Part shown: in pieces, positions 7,783 through 17,077 of the stretch
Position numbering within the stretch: position 1 is the stretch's first letter
Layout of the letters: every line of letters starts with the position of its first letter
Notes under the pieces: generated by a model
Told to the model about the DNA's origin: nothing
What the model saw: the letters and a program-made list of their open reading frames with translations, nothing else
Databases searched by the model: none
Assembly (NCBI RefSeq): GCF_003240565.2
Contig: NZ_CP117255.1
Span: forward strand, 310,001 to 374,000
Origin: Rhizobium tumorigenes
GTDB lineage: Bacteria > Pseudomonadota > Alphaproteobacteria > Rhizobiales > Rhizobiaceae
Direction: 5' to 3'
Length of the DNA: 64,000 bases
Program-made: the position numbers and the translations under genes

Positions 7783-9378
7783 ATGAAAAAGATTTCTGTC
7801 CTCCTGGCAGCGACGGCTTTGGCTTCGGTCATGGCAACGTCCGCCTGGTCTAAAACGCTGGTCTACTGCTCGGAAGCATCGCCGGAGGGATTTGATCCGG
7901 GTCTATACACCGGCGGCCAGACTTTCGACGCCTCTTCGCGTACGGTCTATAACCGTCTTGTCGAGTTCAAGCATGGCGGCACCGAGATCGAGCCTGGTCT
8001 CGCTGAAAGCTGGACGGTGTCCCCGGATGGCAAGGAGTATACGTTCAAGCTGCGTCCCGGCGTCAAGTTCCAGACCACCGACTTCTTCACGCCGACCCGC
8101 GAGCTCACTGCTGACGACGTCATCTTCTCATTCGACCGCCAGCTGAAGTCCGGCACTCCGTGGAACAAGTATGTCGAGGGTGCTTCCTGGGAATACTCCG
8201 CCGGCATGGGCTTTCCCGATCTGGTCAAGTCGATCGAGAAGGTCGACGACCTGACGGTGAAGTTCGTGCTCAACAAGCCGGAAGCGCCGTTCCTCGCTGA
8301 CCTCGCGATGGACTTCGCATCCATCCTGTCGAAGGAATATGCCGACAAGCTGCAGGCCGACGGCAAGATGCCGATGCTCAACCAGCAGCCGCTCGGCACC
8401 GGTCCGTTCACCTTCGTCGCCTACCAGCCCGACGCCGTCATTCGCTACAAGGCCAACGACACCTATTGGCATGGCAAGGAAAAGATCGACGATCTCGTTT
8501 TCGCCATCACTACGGACGCTGCCGTTCGCGCCCAGAAGATGAAGGCCGGCGAATGCCACATCATGCCTTACCCGAATGCCGCAGACGTTCAGGACCTCAA
8601 GAAGGATCCTAACCTCAACGTCCTCGAGCAGCCTGGCCTGAACGTCTCGTTCCTCGCCTACAACACGATGGTAGCCCCTTTCGACAAGCCTGAAGTCCGC
8701 CGTGCGCTGAACATGGCCGTCAACAAGCAGGCCATCGTCGACGCGGTGTTCCAGGGTGCGGCTGCCGTTGCCAAGAACCCGATCCCGCCGACAATGTGGT
8801 CCTACAACGATGCCATCCAGGACGACAAGTACGATCCGGAAGCTGCCAAGAAGGCCCTCGAGGCTGCCGGCATCAAAGACCTGAAGATGAAGATCTGGGC
8901 TATGCCCGTCTCGCGTCCCTACATGCTGAACGCTCGTCGTGCAGCAGAACTGATGCAGTCGGACCTTGCCAAGATCGGCGTCACCGTCGAAATCGTGTCT
9001 TACGAGTGGGCTGAATACCTCAAGCTGTCGAAGGACAAGGCCCGCGATGGCGCCGCCATCCTCGGCTGGACAGGCGACAATGGCGATCCGGACAACTTCC
9101 TCGACACGCTGCTCGGCTGCGATGCCGTTGGCGGCAACAACCGCGCGCAGTGGTGCAACGCCGAGTTCGACAAGCTGGTCAAGGCTGCCAAGCAGACTGC
9201 AGACCAGGGCGAGCGCACCAAGCTCTACCAGCAGGCCCAGGTCGTCTTCAAGCGCGAAGCTCCATGGAACACGCTCGACCACTCCATCGCCTTTGCGCCT
9301 ATCAGCAAGAAGGTAACGGGCTACTTCATGGATCCACTCGGCATTCACCGCTTTGACGGCGTGGATATCGCTGAGTAA
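7783..9378 (+). CDS. dppA: Dipeptide ABC transporter periplasmic binding protein DppA
   Basis: A 531-residue family-5 extracellular solute-binding protein. ATG 7783 gives a clear signal peptide (MKKISVLLAATALASVMA, cleavage near SAWS-K), whereas an upstream TTG at 7768 would spoil it. Mature DppA features are obvious: LVYCSEASPEGFDPGLYTGG, PTRELTADDVIFSFDRQ and the NMAVNKQAIVDAVFQGAA region. It captures di- and tripeptides; rhizobial Dpp also imports delta-aminolevulinic acid and haem-related compounds. A strong hairpin with a T-run follows, which would let dppA be made in excess over the membrane components. Confidence 0.93.
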   Translation: MKKISVLLAATALASVMATSAWSKTLVYCSEASPEGFDPGLYTGGQTFDASSRTVYNRLVEFKHGGTEIEPGLAESWTVSPDGKEYTFKLRPGVKFQTTDFFTPTRELTADDVIFSFDRQLKSGTPWNKYVEGASWEYSAGMGFPDLVKSIEKVDDLTVKFVLNKPEAPFLADLAMDFASILSKEYADKLQADGKMPMLNQQPLGTGPFTFVAYQPDAVIRYKANDTYWHGKEKIDDLVFAITTDAAVRAQKMKAGECHIMPYPNAADVQDLKKDPNLNVLEQPGLNVSFLAYNTMVAPFDKPEVRRALNMAVNKQAIVDAVFQGAAAVAKNPIPPTMWSYNDAIQDDKYDPEAAKKALEAAGIKDLKMKIWAMPVSRPYMLNARRAAELMQSDLAKIGVTVEIVSYEWAEYLKLSKDKARDGAAILGWTGDNGDPDNFLDTLLGCDAVGGNNRAQWCNAEFDKLVKAAKQTADQGERTKLYQQAQVVFKREAPWNTLDHSIAFAPISKKVTGYFMDPLGIHRFDGVDIAE

Positions 9379-9412
9379 GATAGTACCCTAAAATCCGGTT
9401 CCCGGGCTTCAT

Positions 9413-9449
9413 CCGGCGGTCAGGTCTCCTGATCGCCGGTGAATTTTTT
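9413..9449 (+). terminator. Intra-operon terminator/attenuator hairpin between dppA and dppB
   Basis: A 12-bp stem (CCGGCGGTCAGG 9413-9424, CCTGATCGCCGG 9428-9439, one G-T pair) with a 3-nt loop is followed by six T at 9444-9449. It has full intrinsic-terminator form but lies within the operon, so partial read-through is expected. It also covers the GTG at 9439 that could otherwise be taken as the dppB start. Confidence 0.8.
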
Positions 9450-9462
9450 GGATATATACGCC

Positions 9463-10467
9463 ATGCTGCGCTTTCTCCTCGGACGCATCGCCATTCTGAT
9501 CCCCACATTCCTCGGGGTCTCGCTGATCGCGTTCTCCTTCATCCGGCTTCTCCCCGGCGATCCCGTCATGCTGATGTCCGGCGAACGGGTGATGTCCGAT
9601 GTACGTCATGCCCAGATCATGCACGATCTCGGCTTCGACCGGCCGATATGGATCCAGTATTTCTCCTATCTCGGCAATTTGCTGCACGGAGACTTCGGCA
9701 CCTCGATCGTCACCAAACGGTCGGTTCTCGGCGAGTTCCTGACGCTGTTTCCGGCCACGCTGGAGCTGTCGCTCTGTGCCATCCTCCTTGCAATCTGTCT
9801 CGGGGTGCCGGCCGGCGTGTTTGCAGCCGTCAAGCGCGGCACCTGGTACGACCAGTCGATCATGGGCGTGGCGCTGGTCGGCTATTCCATGCCAATCTTC
9901 TGGTGGGGCCTGCTGCTGATCATCTTCTTCTCGGGCTATCTGCACTGGACGCCCGTGTCCGGCCGTATCTCGCTAATGTATTTCTTCAAGCCGGTCACCG
10001 GCTTCATGCTGATCGACAGTCTGTTGTCTGGCCAACCCGGAGCCTTCAAGTCGGCTCTGAGCTACCTGATCCTGCCGACCGTCGTGCTCGGCACCATTCC
10101 CTTGGCGGTCATCGCCCGCCAGACGCGCTCGGCGATGCTCGAAGTGCTCGGCGAGGACTATGTCCGCACCGCCCGTTCCAAGGGCCTGACGCCGTTCCGC
10201 GTCATCGGCGTGCATGCGCTGCGCAATGCCATGATCCCGGTCATCACCACCATCGGCCTGCAGATCGGCGTGCTGCTGGCCGGCGCCATCCTGACCGAGA
10301 GCATATTCTCATGGCCCGGCATCGGCAAATGGATGGTCGATTCCGTGTTCAAGCGCGATTATGCGGTGGTGCAGGGCGGCCTGCTGCTGATCGCCGGCGT
10401 CATCATGCTCGTCAATCTGCTGGTCGATGTCACCTACGGCTTCATCAACCCCCGCATTCGTCACTAG
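9463..10467 (+). CDS. dppB: Dipeptide ABC transporter permease DppB
   Basis: A 334-residue inner-membrane permease with six predicted transmembrane segments. It begins MLRFLLGRIAILIPTFLGVS, the usual DppB N-terminus. Further landmarks are RLLPGDPVMLMSGER, GYSMPIFWWG, and the EAA loop EVLGEDYVRTARSKGL that contacts the ATPases. The GTG at 9439 is rejected because it sits inside the terminator hairpin, although a ribosome site before ATG 9463 is weak. It forms the membrane channel with DppC and is followed 10 bp later by dppC. Confidence 0.92.
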   Translation: MLRFLLGRIAILIPTFLGVSLIAFSFIRLLPGDPVMLMSGERVMSDVRHAQIMHDLGFDRPIWIQYFSYLGNLLHGDFGTSIVTKRSVLGEFLTLFPATLELSLCAILLAICLGVPAGVFAAVKRGTWYDQSIMGVALVGYSMPIFWWGLLLIIFFSGYLHWTPVSGRISLMYFFKPVTGFMLIDSLLSGQPGAFKSALSYLILPTVVLGTIPLAVIARQTRSAMLEVLGEDYVRTARSKGLTPFRVIGVHALRNAMIPVITTIGLQIGVLLAGAILTESIFSWPGIGKWMVDSVFKRDYAVVQGGLLLIAGVIMLVNLLVDVTYGFINPRIRH

Positions 10468-10477
10468 GAGAGGCTGC

Positions 10478-11368
10478 ATGAGCTCGGTCAGCACCAACAC
10501 CGGCCATCCCTCCGCGCTTTCGGAGTTCTGGTATTATTTTTCCCGCAACAAGGGCGCCGTTATCGGTCTTGGCGTCTTCCTCGTCGTGCTGTTTCTCGCC
10601 GTCTTCGCGCCGTGGGTGGCGCCGCACGGACCGAGCGATCAAATCCGCGAAAAGCTCCTGATGCCACCGGCCTGGATGACGGGCGGCGAGTGGTCGCATC
10701 TGCTCGGCACCGATGCCGTCGGTCGTGACATCCTGTCGCGACTGATCTTCGGCGCCCGCTTCTCGCTGTTCATCGGCTTGGTGGTGGTAACGCTGTCTGT
10801 GCTGACGGGCGTCGTCATAGGCCTGATCGCCGGCTTCTTCCGCGGCTGGCTCGATATCGCCATCATGCGGGTGATGGACATCATTCTCGCCTTTCCGTCG
10901 CTGTTGCTGGCACTGGTGCTGGTGGCCGTCCTCGGCCCCGGCCTCGTCAATGCGATGATAGCGATCTCGCTCGTCAACCAGCCGCATTTCGTGCGTCTCG
11001 CCCGGGCCTCTGTCATGACCGAGCGCGAGAAGGAATATGTCATCGCCTCCCGCGTTGCCGGTGCCGGCACGATGCGGCTGATGTTCAAGACCATCCTGCC
11101 GAACTGTCTCGGGCCGCTGATCGTCCAGGCGACGCTCGCCTTCTCGGCGGCGATCCTCGATGCGGCAGCGCTCGGCTTCCTTGGCATGGGTGCCCAGCCG
11201 CCGACGCCGGAGTGGGGCACGATGCTTGCCGAGGCACGGGAATTCATTCAGCGCGCCTGGTGGGTGGTGACCTTCCCGGGTCTTGCCATCCTGATCACGG
11301 TGCTTGCCATCAACCTGATGGGCGACGGCCTTCGCGATGCCCTCGATCCAAAATTGAAGAGGTCGTGA
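10478..11368 (+). CDS. dppC: Dipeptide ABC transporter permease DppC
   Basis: A 296-residue permease. AGGAG precedes ATG 10478. The N-terminal OppC-type helix (GAVIGLGVFLVVLFLAVFAPW) is followed by LGTDAVGRDILSRLIFGAR, a DppC/OppC hallmark, and an EAA loop (EREKEYVIASRVAGAG). Five to six transmembrane segments are expected. Its stop overlaps the dppD start by one base (TGATG), showing translational coupling. Confidence 0.93.
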   Translation: MSSVSTNTGHPSALSEFWYYFSRNKGAVIGLGVFLVVLFLAVFAPWVAPHGPSDQIREKLLMPPAWMTGGEWSHLLGTDAVGRDILSRLIFGARFSLFIGLVVVTLSVLTGVVIGLIAGFFRGWLDIAIMRVMDIILAFPSLLLALVLVAVLGPGLVNAMIAISLVNQPHFVRLARASVMTEREKEYVIASRVAGAGTMRLMFKTILPNCLGPLIVQATLAFSAAILDAAALGFLGMGAQPPTPEWGTMLAEAREFIQRAWWVVTFPGLAILITVLAINLMGDGLRDALDPKLKRS

Positions 11369-12384
11369 TGTCCCTTCTCGATATCCAAAATCTGACCGTC
11401 GAATTCCAGACCTCGTCCGGTGTGTTCCGGGCCGTGGATGGTGTGTCGCTTGCCTGCGACAAGGGTGAGATCCTCTCGATCGTCGGTGAATCTGGTTCCG
11501 GCAAGTCGGTCGCGATGCTCGCTGTCATGGGCCTGCTCCCATGGACCGCGCGTATCACTGCCGACCGGATGATGTTCGATGGCAACGACCTGCGCGGCAT
11601 GTCCGGTCGCCAGCGCCGCAGCATCATCGGCAAGGACATGGCGATGATTTTCCAGGAGCCGATGTCCAGTCTCAACCCGTGTTTCACTGTCGGCTTCCAG
11701 ATCGGCGAAACGCTGCGGGTTCACATGGGCCTCGACCGCAAGGCCCGCCGTGCCCGCTCGATCGAGCTTCTGCAACTGGTCGGCATTCCAGCGCCCGAAG
11801 AACGCCTGTCCAACTTTCCGCATCAGATGTCGGGCGGCATGAGCCAGCGCGTGATGATCGCCATGGCGCTTGCCTGCGACCCGAAGCTTCTGATCGCTGA
11901 CGAACCGACGACTGCGCTCGACGTCACCATCCAGGCCCAGATCCTCGACCTGCTCGTGCGCCTGCAGCAGGAAAAGGGCATGGCCCTTGTCCTCATCACC
12001 CACGACATGGGCGTGGTGGCCGAAACCGCCGAGCGCGTCCAGGTGCAGTACGCCGGCCAGAAGGTCGAGGAGCAGCCCGTCAAGGAGCTGTTCCGCGATC
12101 CGCATCATCCCTATACCGCAGCGCTGCTGTCGGCACTTCCGGAACGGGCCGTCGTCGGCCAGCGCCTGCCGTCTATCGCCGGTGTCGTTCCCGGCCAGCA
12201 CGACCGTCCGCCGGCATGTCTGTTTGCTCCGCGCTGTTCGTTCGCGACGGCTGAATGTGATCGCGCGGTCGTCCGCCAGGGCGCCGATCTTGGCAATGCC
12301 CTGTGCAATTATCCGCTGGTCAAGGGCGTCCCGCTCAACCACCCCGGCGTTCGTGTCGCAGAATCCGCAGGAGACGTCCGATGA
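11368..12384 (+). CDS. dppD: Dipeptide ABC transporter ATP-binding protein DppD
   Basis: A 338-residue ATPase. Walker [10 protein letters not shown]-loop [12 protein letters not shown], signature MSGGMSQR, Walker B LLIADEPT and switch ITHDMG are all intact. The C-terminal oligopeptide/dipeptide extension ([15 protein letters not shown]) is present; in related transporters this Cys-rich end can hold an Fe-S cluster. The start overlaps the dppC stop, and the stop overlaps the dppF start (ATGA). With DppF it powers uptake. Confidence 0.94.
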   Translation: MSLLDIQNLTVEFQTSSGVFRAVDGVSLACDKGEILSIVGESGSGKSVAMLAVMGLLPWTARITADRMMFDGNDLRGMSGRQRRSIIGKDMAMIFQEPMSSLNPCFTVGFQIGETLRVHMGLDRKARRARSIELLQLVGIPAPEERLSNFPHQMSGGMSQRVMIAMALACDPKLLIADEPTTALDVTIQAQILDLLVRLQQEKGMALVLITHDMGVVAETAERVQVQYAGQKVEEQPVKELFRDPHHPYTAALLSALPERAVVGQRLPSIAGVVPGQHDRPPACLFAPRCSFATAECDRAVVRQGADLGNALCNYPLVKGVPLNHPGVRVAESAGDVR

Positions 12385-13334
12385 GCGGCGCCGTTCTCGA
12401 AGGGCGCGATCTCGCCCGCTATTACACCGTCAATCGTGGCATGTTCAAGCCGGACGCTACCGTGAAGGCGCTGAACGGCGTCAGCTTCAGCCTCTATTCC
12501 GGCAAGACGCTGGCCGTCGTCGGCGAATCCGGCTGCGGCAAGTCCACACTCGCCCGTCTCGTCACGATGATCGAGGACCCAACTGCCGGCGAATTGCTGA
12601 TCGACGGCAAGCCGGCCCGCATCGGCGACCGCAGCCTGCGCAGCCAGGTCCAGATCGTCTTCCAGAACCCCTATGGCTCGCTCAATCCGCGCCAGAAGGT
12701 CGGTGCCATCCTCGAAGAGCCGCTGAAGATCAACACCTCGCACGACTCTGCCACCCGCCGCGCTATGGCCGAGGCTATGATGGAGCGCGTCGGCTTGCGT
12801 CCGGAACATTACGACCGCTATCCGCACATGTTCTCCGGTGGCCAGCGCCAGCGCATCGCCATCGCGCGCTCGCTTATGCTGCGGCCGAAGGTGCTGGTGC
12901 TCGACGAACCTGTCTCGGCGCTCGATCTGTCGATCCAGGCCCAGGTGCTGAACCTGCTGATGGATCTTCAGAAGGAGATGGGGCTGGCCTATCTCTTCAT
13001 CTCGCACGGCCTGTCTGTCGTCCGCCATATCGCCGATGAGGTGATGGTCATGTATCTCGGCCGCCCGGTCGAGACCGGAAGCGCCGCCGATGTTTTCGCT
13101 CATCCGCGCCATCCCTATACGGCAGCCCTGCTGTCGGCGACGCCGATCGCCGATCCCGAGCGCGCTAAGACCCGCATCCGCCTTCAGGGCGAACTGCCGT
13201 CGCCGCTCAATCCGCCCTCCGGGTGCCACTTCAATCCGCGCTGCTGGAAAGCGCAGGATCTCTGTCGGACAAGCGAGCCGCTGCTTGACCAGGCTGCGGC
13301 GCATGGGTTTGCCTGCCATTTTCCGCTGGACTGA
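12381..13334 (+). CDS. dppF: Dipeptide ABC transporter ATP-binding protein DppF
   Basis: A 317-residue ATPase, partner of DppD. It has Walker A GESGCGKS, Q-loop IVFQNPYGSLNPRQKVG, signature FSGGQRQR, Walker B VLVLDEPVSALD and switch ISHGLSVV, then a C-terminal extension with Cys (GCHFNPRCWKAQDLC). The start lies in the ATGA overlap with dppD. It is the last transporter gene; gluconokinase follows after 24 bp and may be cotranscribed. Confidence 0.94.
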   Translation: MSGAVLEGRDLARYYTVNRGMFKPDATVKALNGVSFSLYSGKTLAVVGESGCGKSTLARLVTMIEDPTAGELLIDGKPARIGDRSLRSQVQIVFQNPYGSLNPRQKVGAILEEPLKINTSHDSATRRAMAEAMMERVGLRPEHYDRYPHMFSGGQRQRIAIARSLMLRPKVLVLDEPVSALDLSIQAQVLNLLMDLQKEMGLAYLFISHGLSVVRHIADEVMVMYLGRPVETGSAADVFAHPRHPYTAALLSATPIADPERAKTRIRLQGELPSPLNPPSGCHFNPRCWKAQDLCRTSEPLLDQAAAHGFACHFPLD

Positions 13335-13358
13335 ACACGAGTAACAGGACCGCATGCA

Positions 13359-13883
13359 ATGAGTGAACCAATCGGCCCCCGGGCTATCGTCGTGATGGGC
13401 GTCAGCGGCAGCGGCAAGACCTCGATTGCCGAGGCAATTGCCGGCAAGCTGGTCTTCAAATTCGTTGAAGGGGATGCCCTGCATCCGTCGGCCAACGTCG
13501 AGAAGATGAGCCGCGGCACACCTTTGACGGATGAGGATCGCTGGCCCTGGCTCGACCTGATCGGTGCCGAGATCGCCGCAGCCGTGGCTCGCGGCGAAGG
13601 CATCGTCGTGACATGCTCGGCGCTGAAGGGCACCTATCGCGACCGCCTGCGCCGCGAAGCCGGCGGCGCGCTTGCCTTCGTCTATCTCGAAGGCTCCCGC
13701 GCCTTGCTCAACACCCGCATGGGCGAGCGCAAGGGCCACTTCATGCCGACATCGCTGCTCGAAAGCCAGTTGGCGACGCTGGAAGTGCCGACCGGCGAAC
13801 CCGGCGTGGTCACCGTCGATATCGACGACAGCATCGACGGCATCGTCGCTGCGGCAGTCAAGGGTCTCGCTGCAATCGGCTGA
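13359..13883 (+). CDS. gntK: Gluconokinase, GntK/IdnK type
   Basis: A 174-residue P-loop kinase that phosphorylates D-gluconate to 6-phosphogluconate for the Entner-Doudoroff or pentose-phosphate routes. It has Walker A GVSGSGKT (14-21), GDALHPSANVEKMSRGTPLTDEDRW split as EGDALHPSANVEKM and GTPLTDEDRWPWL, CSALKGTYRDRLR, and HFMPTSLLESQLATLE, all standard for the short gluconokinase family. An AGGA lies upstream of the start. Its link to peptide uptake is probably only positional. It converges on the sulfur-transport gene with a 10-bp gap. Confidence 0.9.
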   Translation: MSEPIGPRAIVVMGVSGSGKTSIAEAIAGKLVFKFVEGDALHPSANVEKMSRGTPLTDEDRWPWLDLIGAEIAAAVARGEGIVVTCSALKGTYRDRLRREAGGALAFVYLEGSRALLNTRMGERKGHFMPTSLLESQLATLEVPTGEPGVVTVDIDDSIDGIVAAAVKGLAAIG

Positions 13884-13893
13884 CGAGAATCGG

Positions 13894-15114
13894 TTAGCCG
13901 TCTGCCCGAGACAGCACTCTGCGCTCGAAGAAGAAGTAGGGACGGAGCCGCACGCCGAGCACGTTGCCGGCGAAAGCGGCAACGGCCCAGAGATAGCCGT
14001 GAAGACTGCCGGAGGCGATACCGGAGAAATAGGCGCCGATATTGCATCCGTAGGCGATGCGGGCGCCATAGCCGAGCAAAAGCCCGCCAACGACCGCCGC
14101 AAGGATGGAGCGCAGCGGAATGTCGAGGCTCGGCGCAAACCGCCCGGCAAGCGACGATGCCAGCATCGCGCCGGCAATGATGCCGAAATCCATCACCGAG
14201 GTGACATCGGCAAAGACGCTGTCCGTCAGAGCCTTCGCATTGGCCGGTGTCTGCCAGTAGGCCCAGGCGGTCGGATCGATGCCGATGAGTGCTGCGCCCT
14301 TGGCGCCCCAGAGCGCGAATGCGGATGTGATCCCCCAGGGACGACCGGCAATCGAAAGCGTTGCGAAATTCAGCAGGGCCAGCGCGACCGCACCGAGGAC
14401 GAGCGGCCATGGACCGCGCAGCAGGCGCTGCAGGCCGTGATGCCTGGCTGGCGTTTCGGTTTCGAGTGCCCCATGGCGGCGCTTTTCGACTAGGACCGTC
14501 AGTCCGGCGATGACTGCAAAGATGGCGAGCGAGACCCCAATGCCGCCAACTGCGCCGAAACTCTGTACCAGCGAAATCGGTGGAAGCGCCGGCAGGCTCA
14601 CCCACCAGTCAAAATTGACGGTGCCCAGCACCGAGCCGACGACAAAGAAGAACAGGGTGACCAGCATGCGGGCATTGCCGCCGCCGGCGGTGAACAGCGT
14701 GCCTGAAGCGCAACCGCCGCCGAGTTGCATGCCGATGCCGAACATGAAGGCACCGACGATGACGCCGATCCCGGCCGGCGAGACCGAGCCCTTCACCTCG
14801 TGGCCGAACAGCGACCCGCTTGCAAGGAATGGAAAGAACAGGATGACGGCAAGCGCCAGCAGGATCATCTGCACCCGTAGCCCGCGTCCGCGGCCATCGA
14901 CGATGAATACCCGCCACGCGGAGGTGAAACCGAAGGCAGCGTGGTAGAGCGCAATGCCGAGTGCTCCGCCGACGAGGAACAGCGCGCCCTGTGCCGGGCC
15001 GTAGAAGTAGCCCAGAAGCACGGTGCCCATTATCAATACGGCGAGCGATCCTACACCCGGCGCTCCCAGCAGTGGGGCTTTGGTCTCGTTTATGGACGGC
15101 AAGGCGACAGACAT
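13894..15114 (-). CDS. YeeE/YedE (TsuA-type) sulfur-compound membrane transporter
   Basis: A 406-residue membrane protein with about ten to twelve hydrophobic segments. Two family motifs with cysteine are present, GGGCASGTLF (about 132-141) and YGCNIGAYFSGI (about 360-371). In TsuA/YeeE proteins such Cys residues pass thiosulfate through the membrane by S-H-S hydrogen bonds. It therefore probably imports thiosulfate or a related sulfur compound. Some YedE proteins are instead linked to selenium metabolism, but no selenium gene is near. The next gene on the same strand begins over 130 bp upstream, so this is likely a separate unit. Confidence 0.78.
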   Translation of the reverse strand: MSVALPSINETKAPLLGAPGVGSLAVLIMGTVLLGYFYGPAQGALFLVGGALGIALYHAAFGFTSAWRVFIVDGRGRGLRVQMILLALAVILFFPFLASGSLFGHEVKGSVSPAGIGVIVGAFMFGIGMQLGGGCASGTLFTAGGGNARMLVTLFFFVVGSVLGTVNFDWWVSLPALPPISLVQSFGAVGGIGVSLAIFAVIAGLTVLVEKRRHGALETETPARHHGLQRLLRGPWPLVLGAVALALLNFATLSIAGRPWGITSAFALWGAKGAALIGIDPTAWAYWQTPANAKALTDSVFADVTSVMDFGIIAGAMLASSLAGRFAPSLDIPLRSILAAVVGGLLLGYGARIAYGCNIGAYFSGIASGSLHGYLWAVAAFAGNVLGVRLRPYFFFERRVLSRADG

Positions 15115-15247
15115 GACATGCTCCTGTTTGCAGGAAGCACTTTTACGCCTGTTCCTATCCGGGCGAGAGGAACACTATTCTTCAGTTGAGCGAAAAAGCG
15201 AACGAGCATGCCACGACCGCGGGCTACGGGGACATGATTGTCGCCCC

Positions 15248-16495
15248 TCAGGGCCGAAAGCGCTCCGGTCCATAGGCCGAAATATCGATGAACGGCGTCT
15301 CGCCTGTGATCATCTCTGCAAGCACCCTGCCGGTGACAGGTCCGAGCGTCAGGCCATGATGGGCGTGGCCGAAGGCAAACCACAGGCCCTCGTGCCTCGG
15401 CGCTTTGCCGATGACCGGCATCATGTCCGGCGTGCAAGGCCGCGCGCCCATCCAAGGCTCCGGGCTCAGCCGTTCGCCGAGCGGGAAGATGGTGCGGGCG
15501 ACCTTTTCGGCGCGGTCGAGCTGCACCGGCGTCTTCGGCGCGTCGCGGGAAGCAAATTCGGCACCGGTCGTCAGCCGGATACCCTGGTTCATCGGCGCCA
15601 GGAAGTAGCCGCGCTCCTTGTCCAGCGTCCAGTTGTTGAGAACCGCGTTGCCCTCTGTCGCATAGTGCATGTGATAGCCGCGCTTGACGCCGAGCGGAAA
15701 ATTGTAGCCCAGGCGGTAGGTGGCGGTGTCGGCCCAGGGACCGAGCGCCAACACGGCATCGTCGGCCTGCAACGGGCCGTCCGTAGTCATCACCCGCCAG
15801 CCCGATCCCGACTGGCCGAGCGAGGCTGCGTCGCCGCGCACGAAGCGGCCGCCGAGGCTCTCGAAGTAGCGCATATAGGCGTTTGTCAGCCCGGCCGGAT
15901 CGAGCACCGACCACGGATCCTTCCAGCGCAGACCGCCGACGAACTGGCCCATGATGTTCGGCTCGGCACGAGCGACGTCGGCAGGGGTCATCGCCTCGAA
16001 ATCCACCGCGTATTCGCGTTTCAGCTTGGCGGCCTCGGCAAATTCCTCGTCGCGCTTGACCTCGGTGCGAAAGATCTCCATCCAGCCGTCCTTGCGGATA
16101 AGATGTTCGGCGTCTGAGGCCTGGATCAGGTCGGCATGTTCGAGGATCGAGTTCTCGATCAGCGGGGCGTAGGCCCGCGAGATCAGTGCGTGCCGCTTGG
16201 CATTGGAGTTCCACCAGTATTTTGCGAGGAACGCCAGCTGGCCGGGCAGGGCGCTGAGATGATAGTGGGCATCGATACGGTTATTAAGAGCGTATTTCAG
16301 CAGCAGGCCGAACTGCTGGGGGAAACCATAGGGAACGACGCCTTCGCGCTGGATCAGCCCGGCATTGCCGAAACTCGTTTCCTGACCGGGCTGCTTGCGG
16401 TCGATCAGCGTCACCTGCCGGCCGCGGCGCTGCAGGTGGATGGCGGTCGATACGCCGACTATGCCGGCGCCAAGCACGATTGCGTCTTTTGTCAT
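15248..16495 (-). CDS. FAD-dependent amino-acid oxidoreductase (DadA-like)
   Basis: A 415-residue DAO-family flavoprotein. The N-terminal Rossmann motif is IVLGAGIVGVSTAIHL, then DRKQPGQETSFGNAGL, typical of DadA-type D-amino-acid dehydrogenases, and the C-terminal FAD-binding segment is GHAHHGLTLGPVTGRVLAEM. It should oxidise a D-amino acid or a secondary amine such as hydroxyproline or sarcosine to the imino acid, passing electrons to the respiratory chain. No racemase lies beside it, so the substrate is unresolved. Confidence 0.8.
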   Translation of the reverse strand: MTKDAIVLGAGIVGVSTAIHLQRRGRQVTLIDRKQPGQETSFGNAGLIQREGVVPYGFPQQFGLLLKYALNNRIDAHYHLSALPGQLAFLAKYWWNSNAKRHALISRAYAPLIENSILEHADLIQASDAEHLIRKDGWMEIFRTEVKRDEEFAEAAKLKREYAVDFEAMTPADVARAEPNIMGQFVGGLRWKDPWSVLDPAGLTNAYMRYFESLGGRFVRGDAASLGQSGSGWRVMTTDGPLQADDAVLALGPWADTATYRLGYNFPLGVKRGYHMHYATEGNAVLNNWTLDKERGYFLAPMNQGIRLTTGAEFASRDAPKTPVQLDRAEKVARTIFPLGERLSPEPWMGARPCTPDMMPVIGKAPRHEGLWFAFGHAHHGLTLGPVTGRVLAEMITGETPFIDISAYGPERFRP

Positions 16496-16582
16496 AATTC
16501 CCTGCGGTCGGTCAGCATTTTCAAACCCGGAAAGTGCCTGTCGATTTGCTGCGTTGCAAATTAAAAATGTGACCGTGCAAGC

Positions 16583-17077
16583 TTAAAGCATCGCGTCCTT
16601 CAATGCCTTGTTCTCTGCCTTGATGCGGACGGTCAGCATCGCCGCGTTGAGCAGCGAGAAAACGAGCGCAAACAATGGCAGTCCGAACGCCAGCGGCATG
16701 GCTGCGATCTCGCCAACGACGATTACATAGTTCGGATGGCTGAGGAAGCGGTAGGGTCCCGTGACGATCCTGGGGGTATCCGGCAGGACGATGATCCGCG
16801 TCGTCCACCGCCCGCCGAGTGTGGCAAGAATCCAGACGCGCAGCAGCTGCAGAACCGCGAAAATGGCAAGCCAGAACAAGTCGATGGGCTGGTTCCAGCC
16901 GAAGATCCACAGACCGACCAACCAGGCCGCGTGCATGACGACCATATAGGGATAGTGCTCCGCCCCGATCTCGCGTCCGCCTTGGGCCATCAGCGCCTTG
17001 GTGTTCCGCTTGGCATGCACCAGTTCGGCCAGGCGCTGCAGGGTGACGAAGGTCAGGAGTGCAATTGCCGGCAACAT
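16583..17077 (-). CDS. Isoprenylcysteine carboxyl methyltransferase (ICMT)-family membrane protein
   Basis: A 164-residue integral membrane protein with about four hydrophobic segments. The C-terminal half has TGPYRFLSHPNYVIVVGEI, the ICMT-family SAM-binding motif with RHPxY-like spacing. Its start codon overlaps the stop of the type III polyketide synthase gene by one base, so the two are translationally coupled. In other bacteria proteins of this family beside type III PKSs methylate the phenolic hydroxyl of alkylresorcinols, so O-methylation of the PKS product is the likely role. That is inferred from context. Confidence 0.75.
   Translation of the reverse strand: MLPAIALLTFVTLQRLAELVHAKRNTKALMAQGGREIGAEHYPYMVVMHAAWLVGLWIFGWNQPIDLFWLAIFAVLQLLRVWILATLGGRWTTRIIVLPDTPRIVTGPYRFLSHPNYVIVVGEIAAMPLAFGLPLFALVFSLLNAAMLTVRIKAENKALKDAML

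Noticed and set aside
12309..14177. Very long minus-strand open frame (over 600 codons)
   Set aside because: It is antisense to dppF and gntK, whose proteins have complete family motifs; long antisense frames are common in high-GC DNA.
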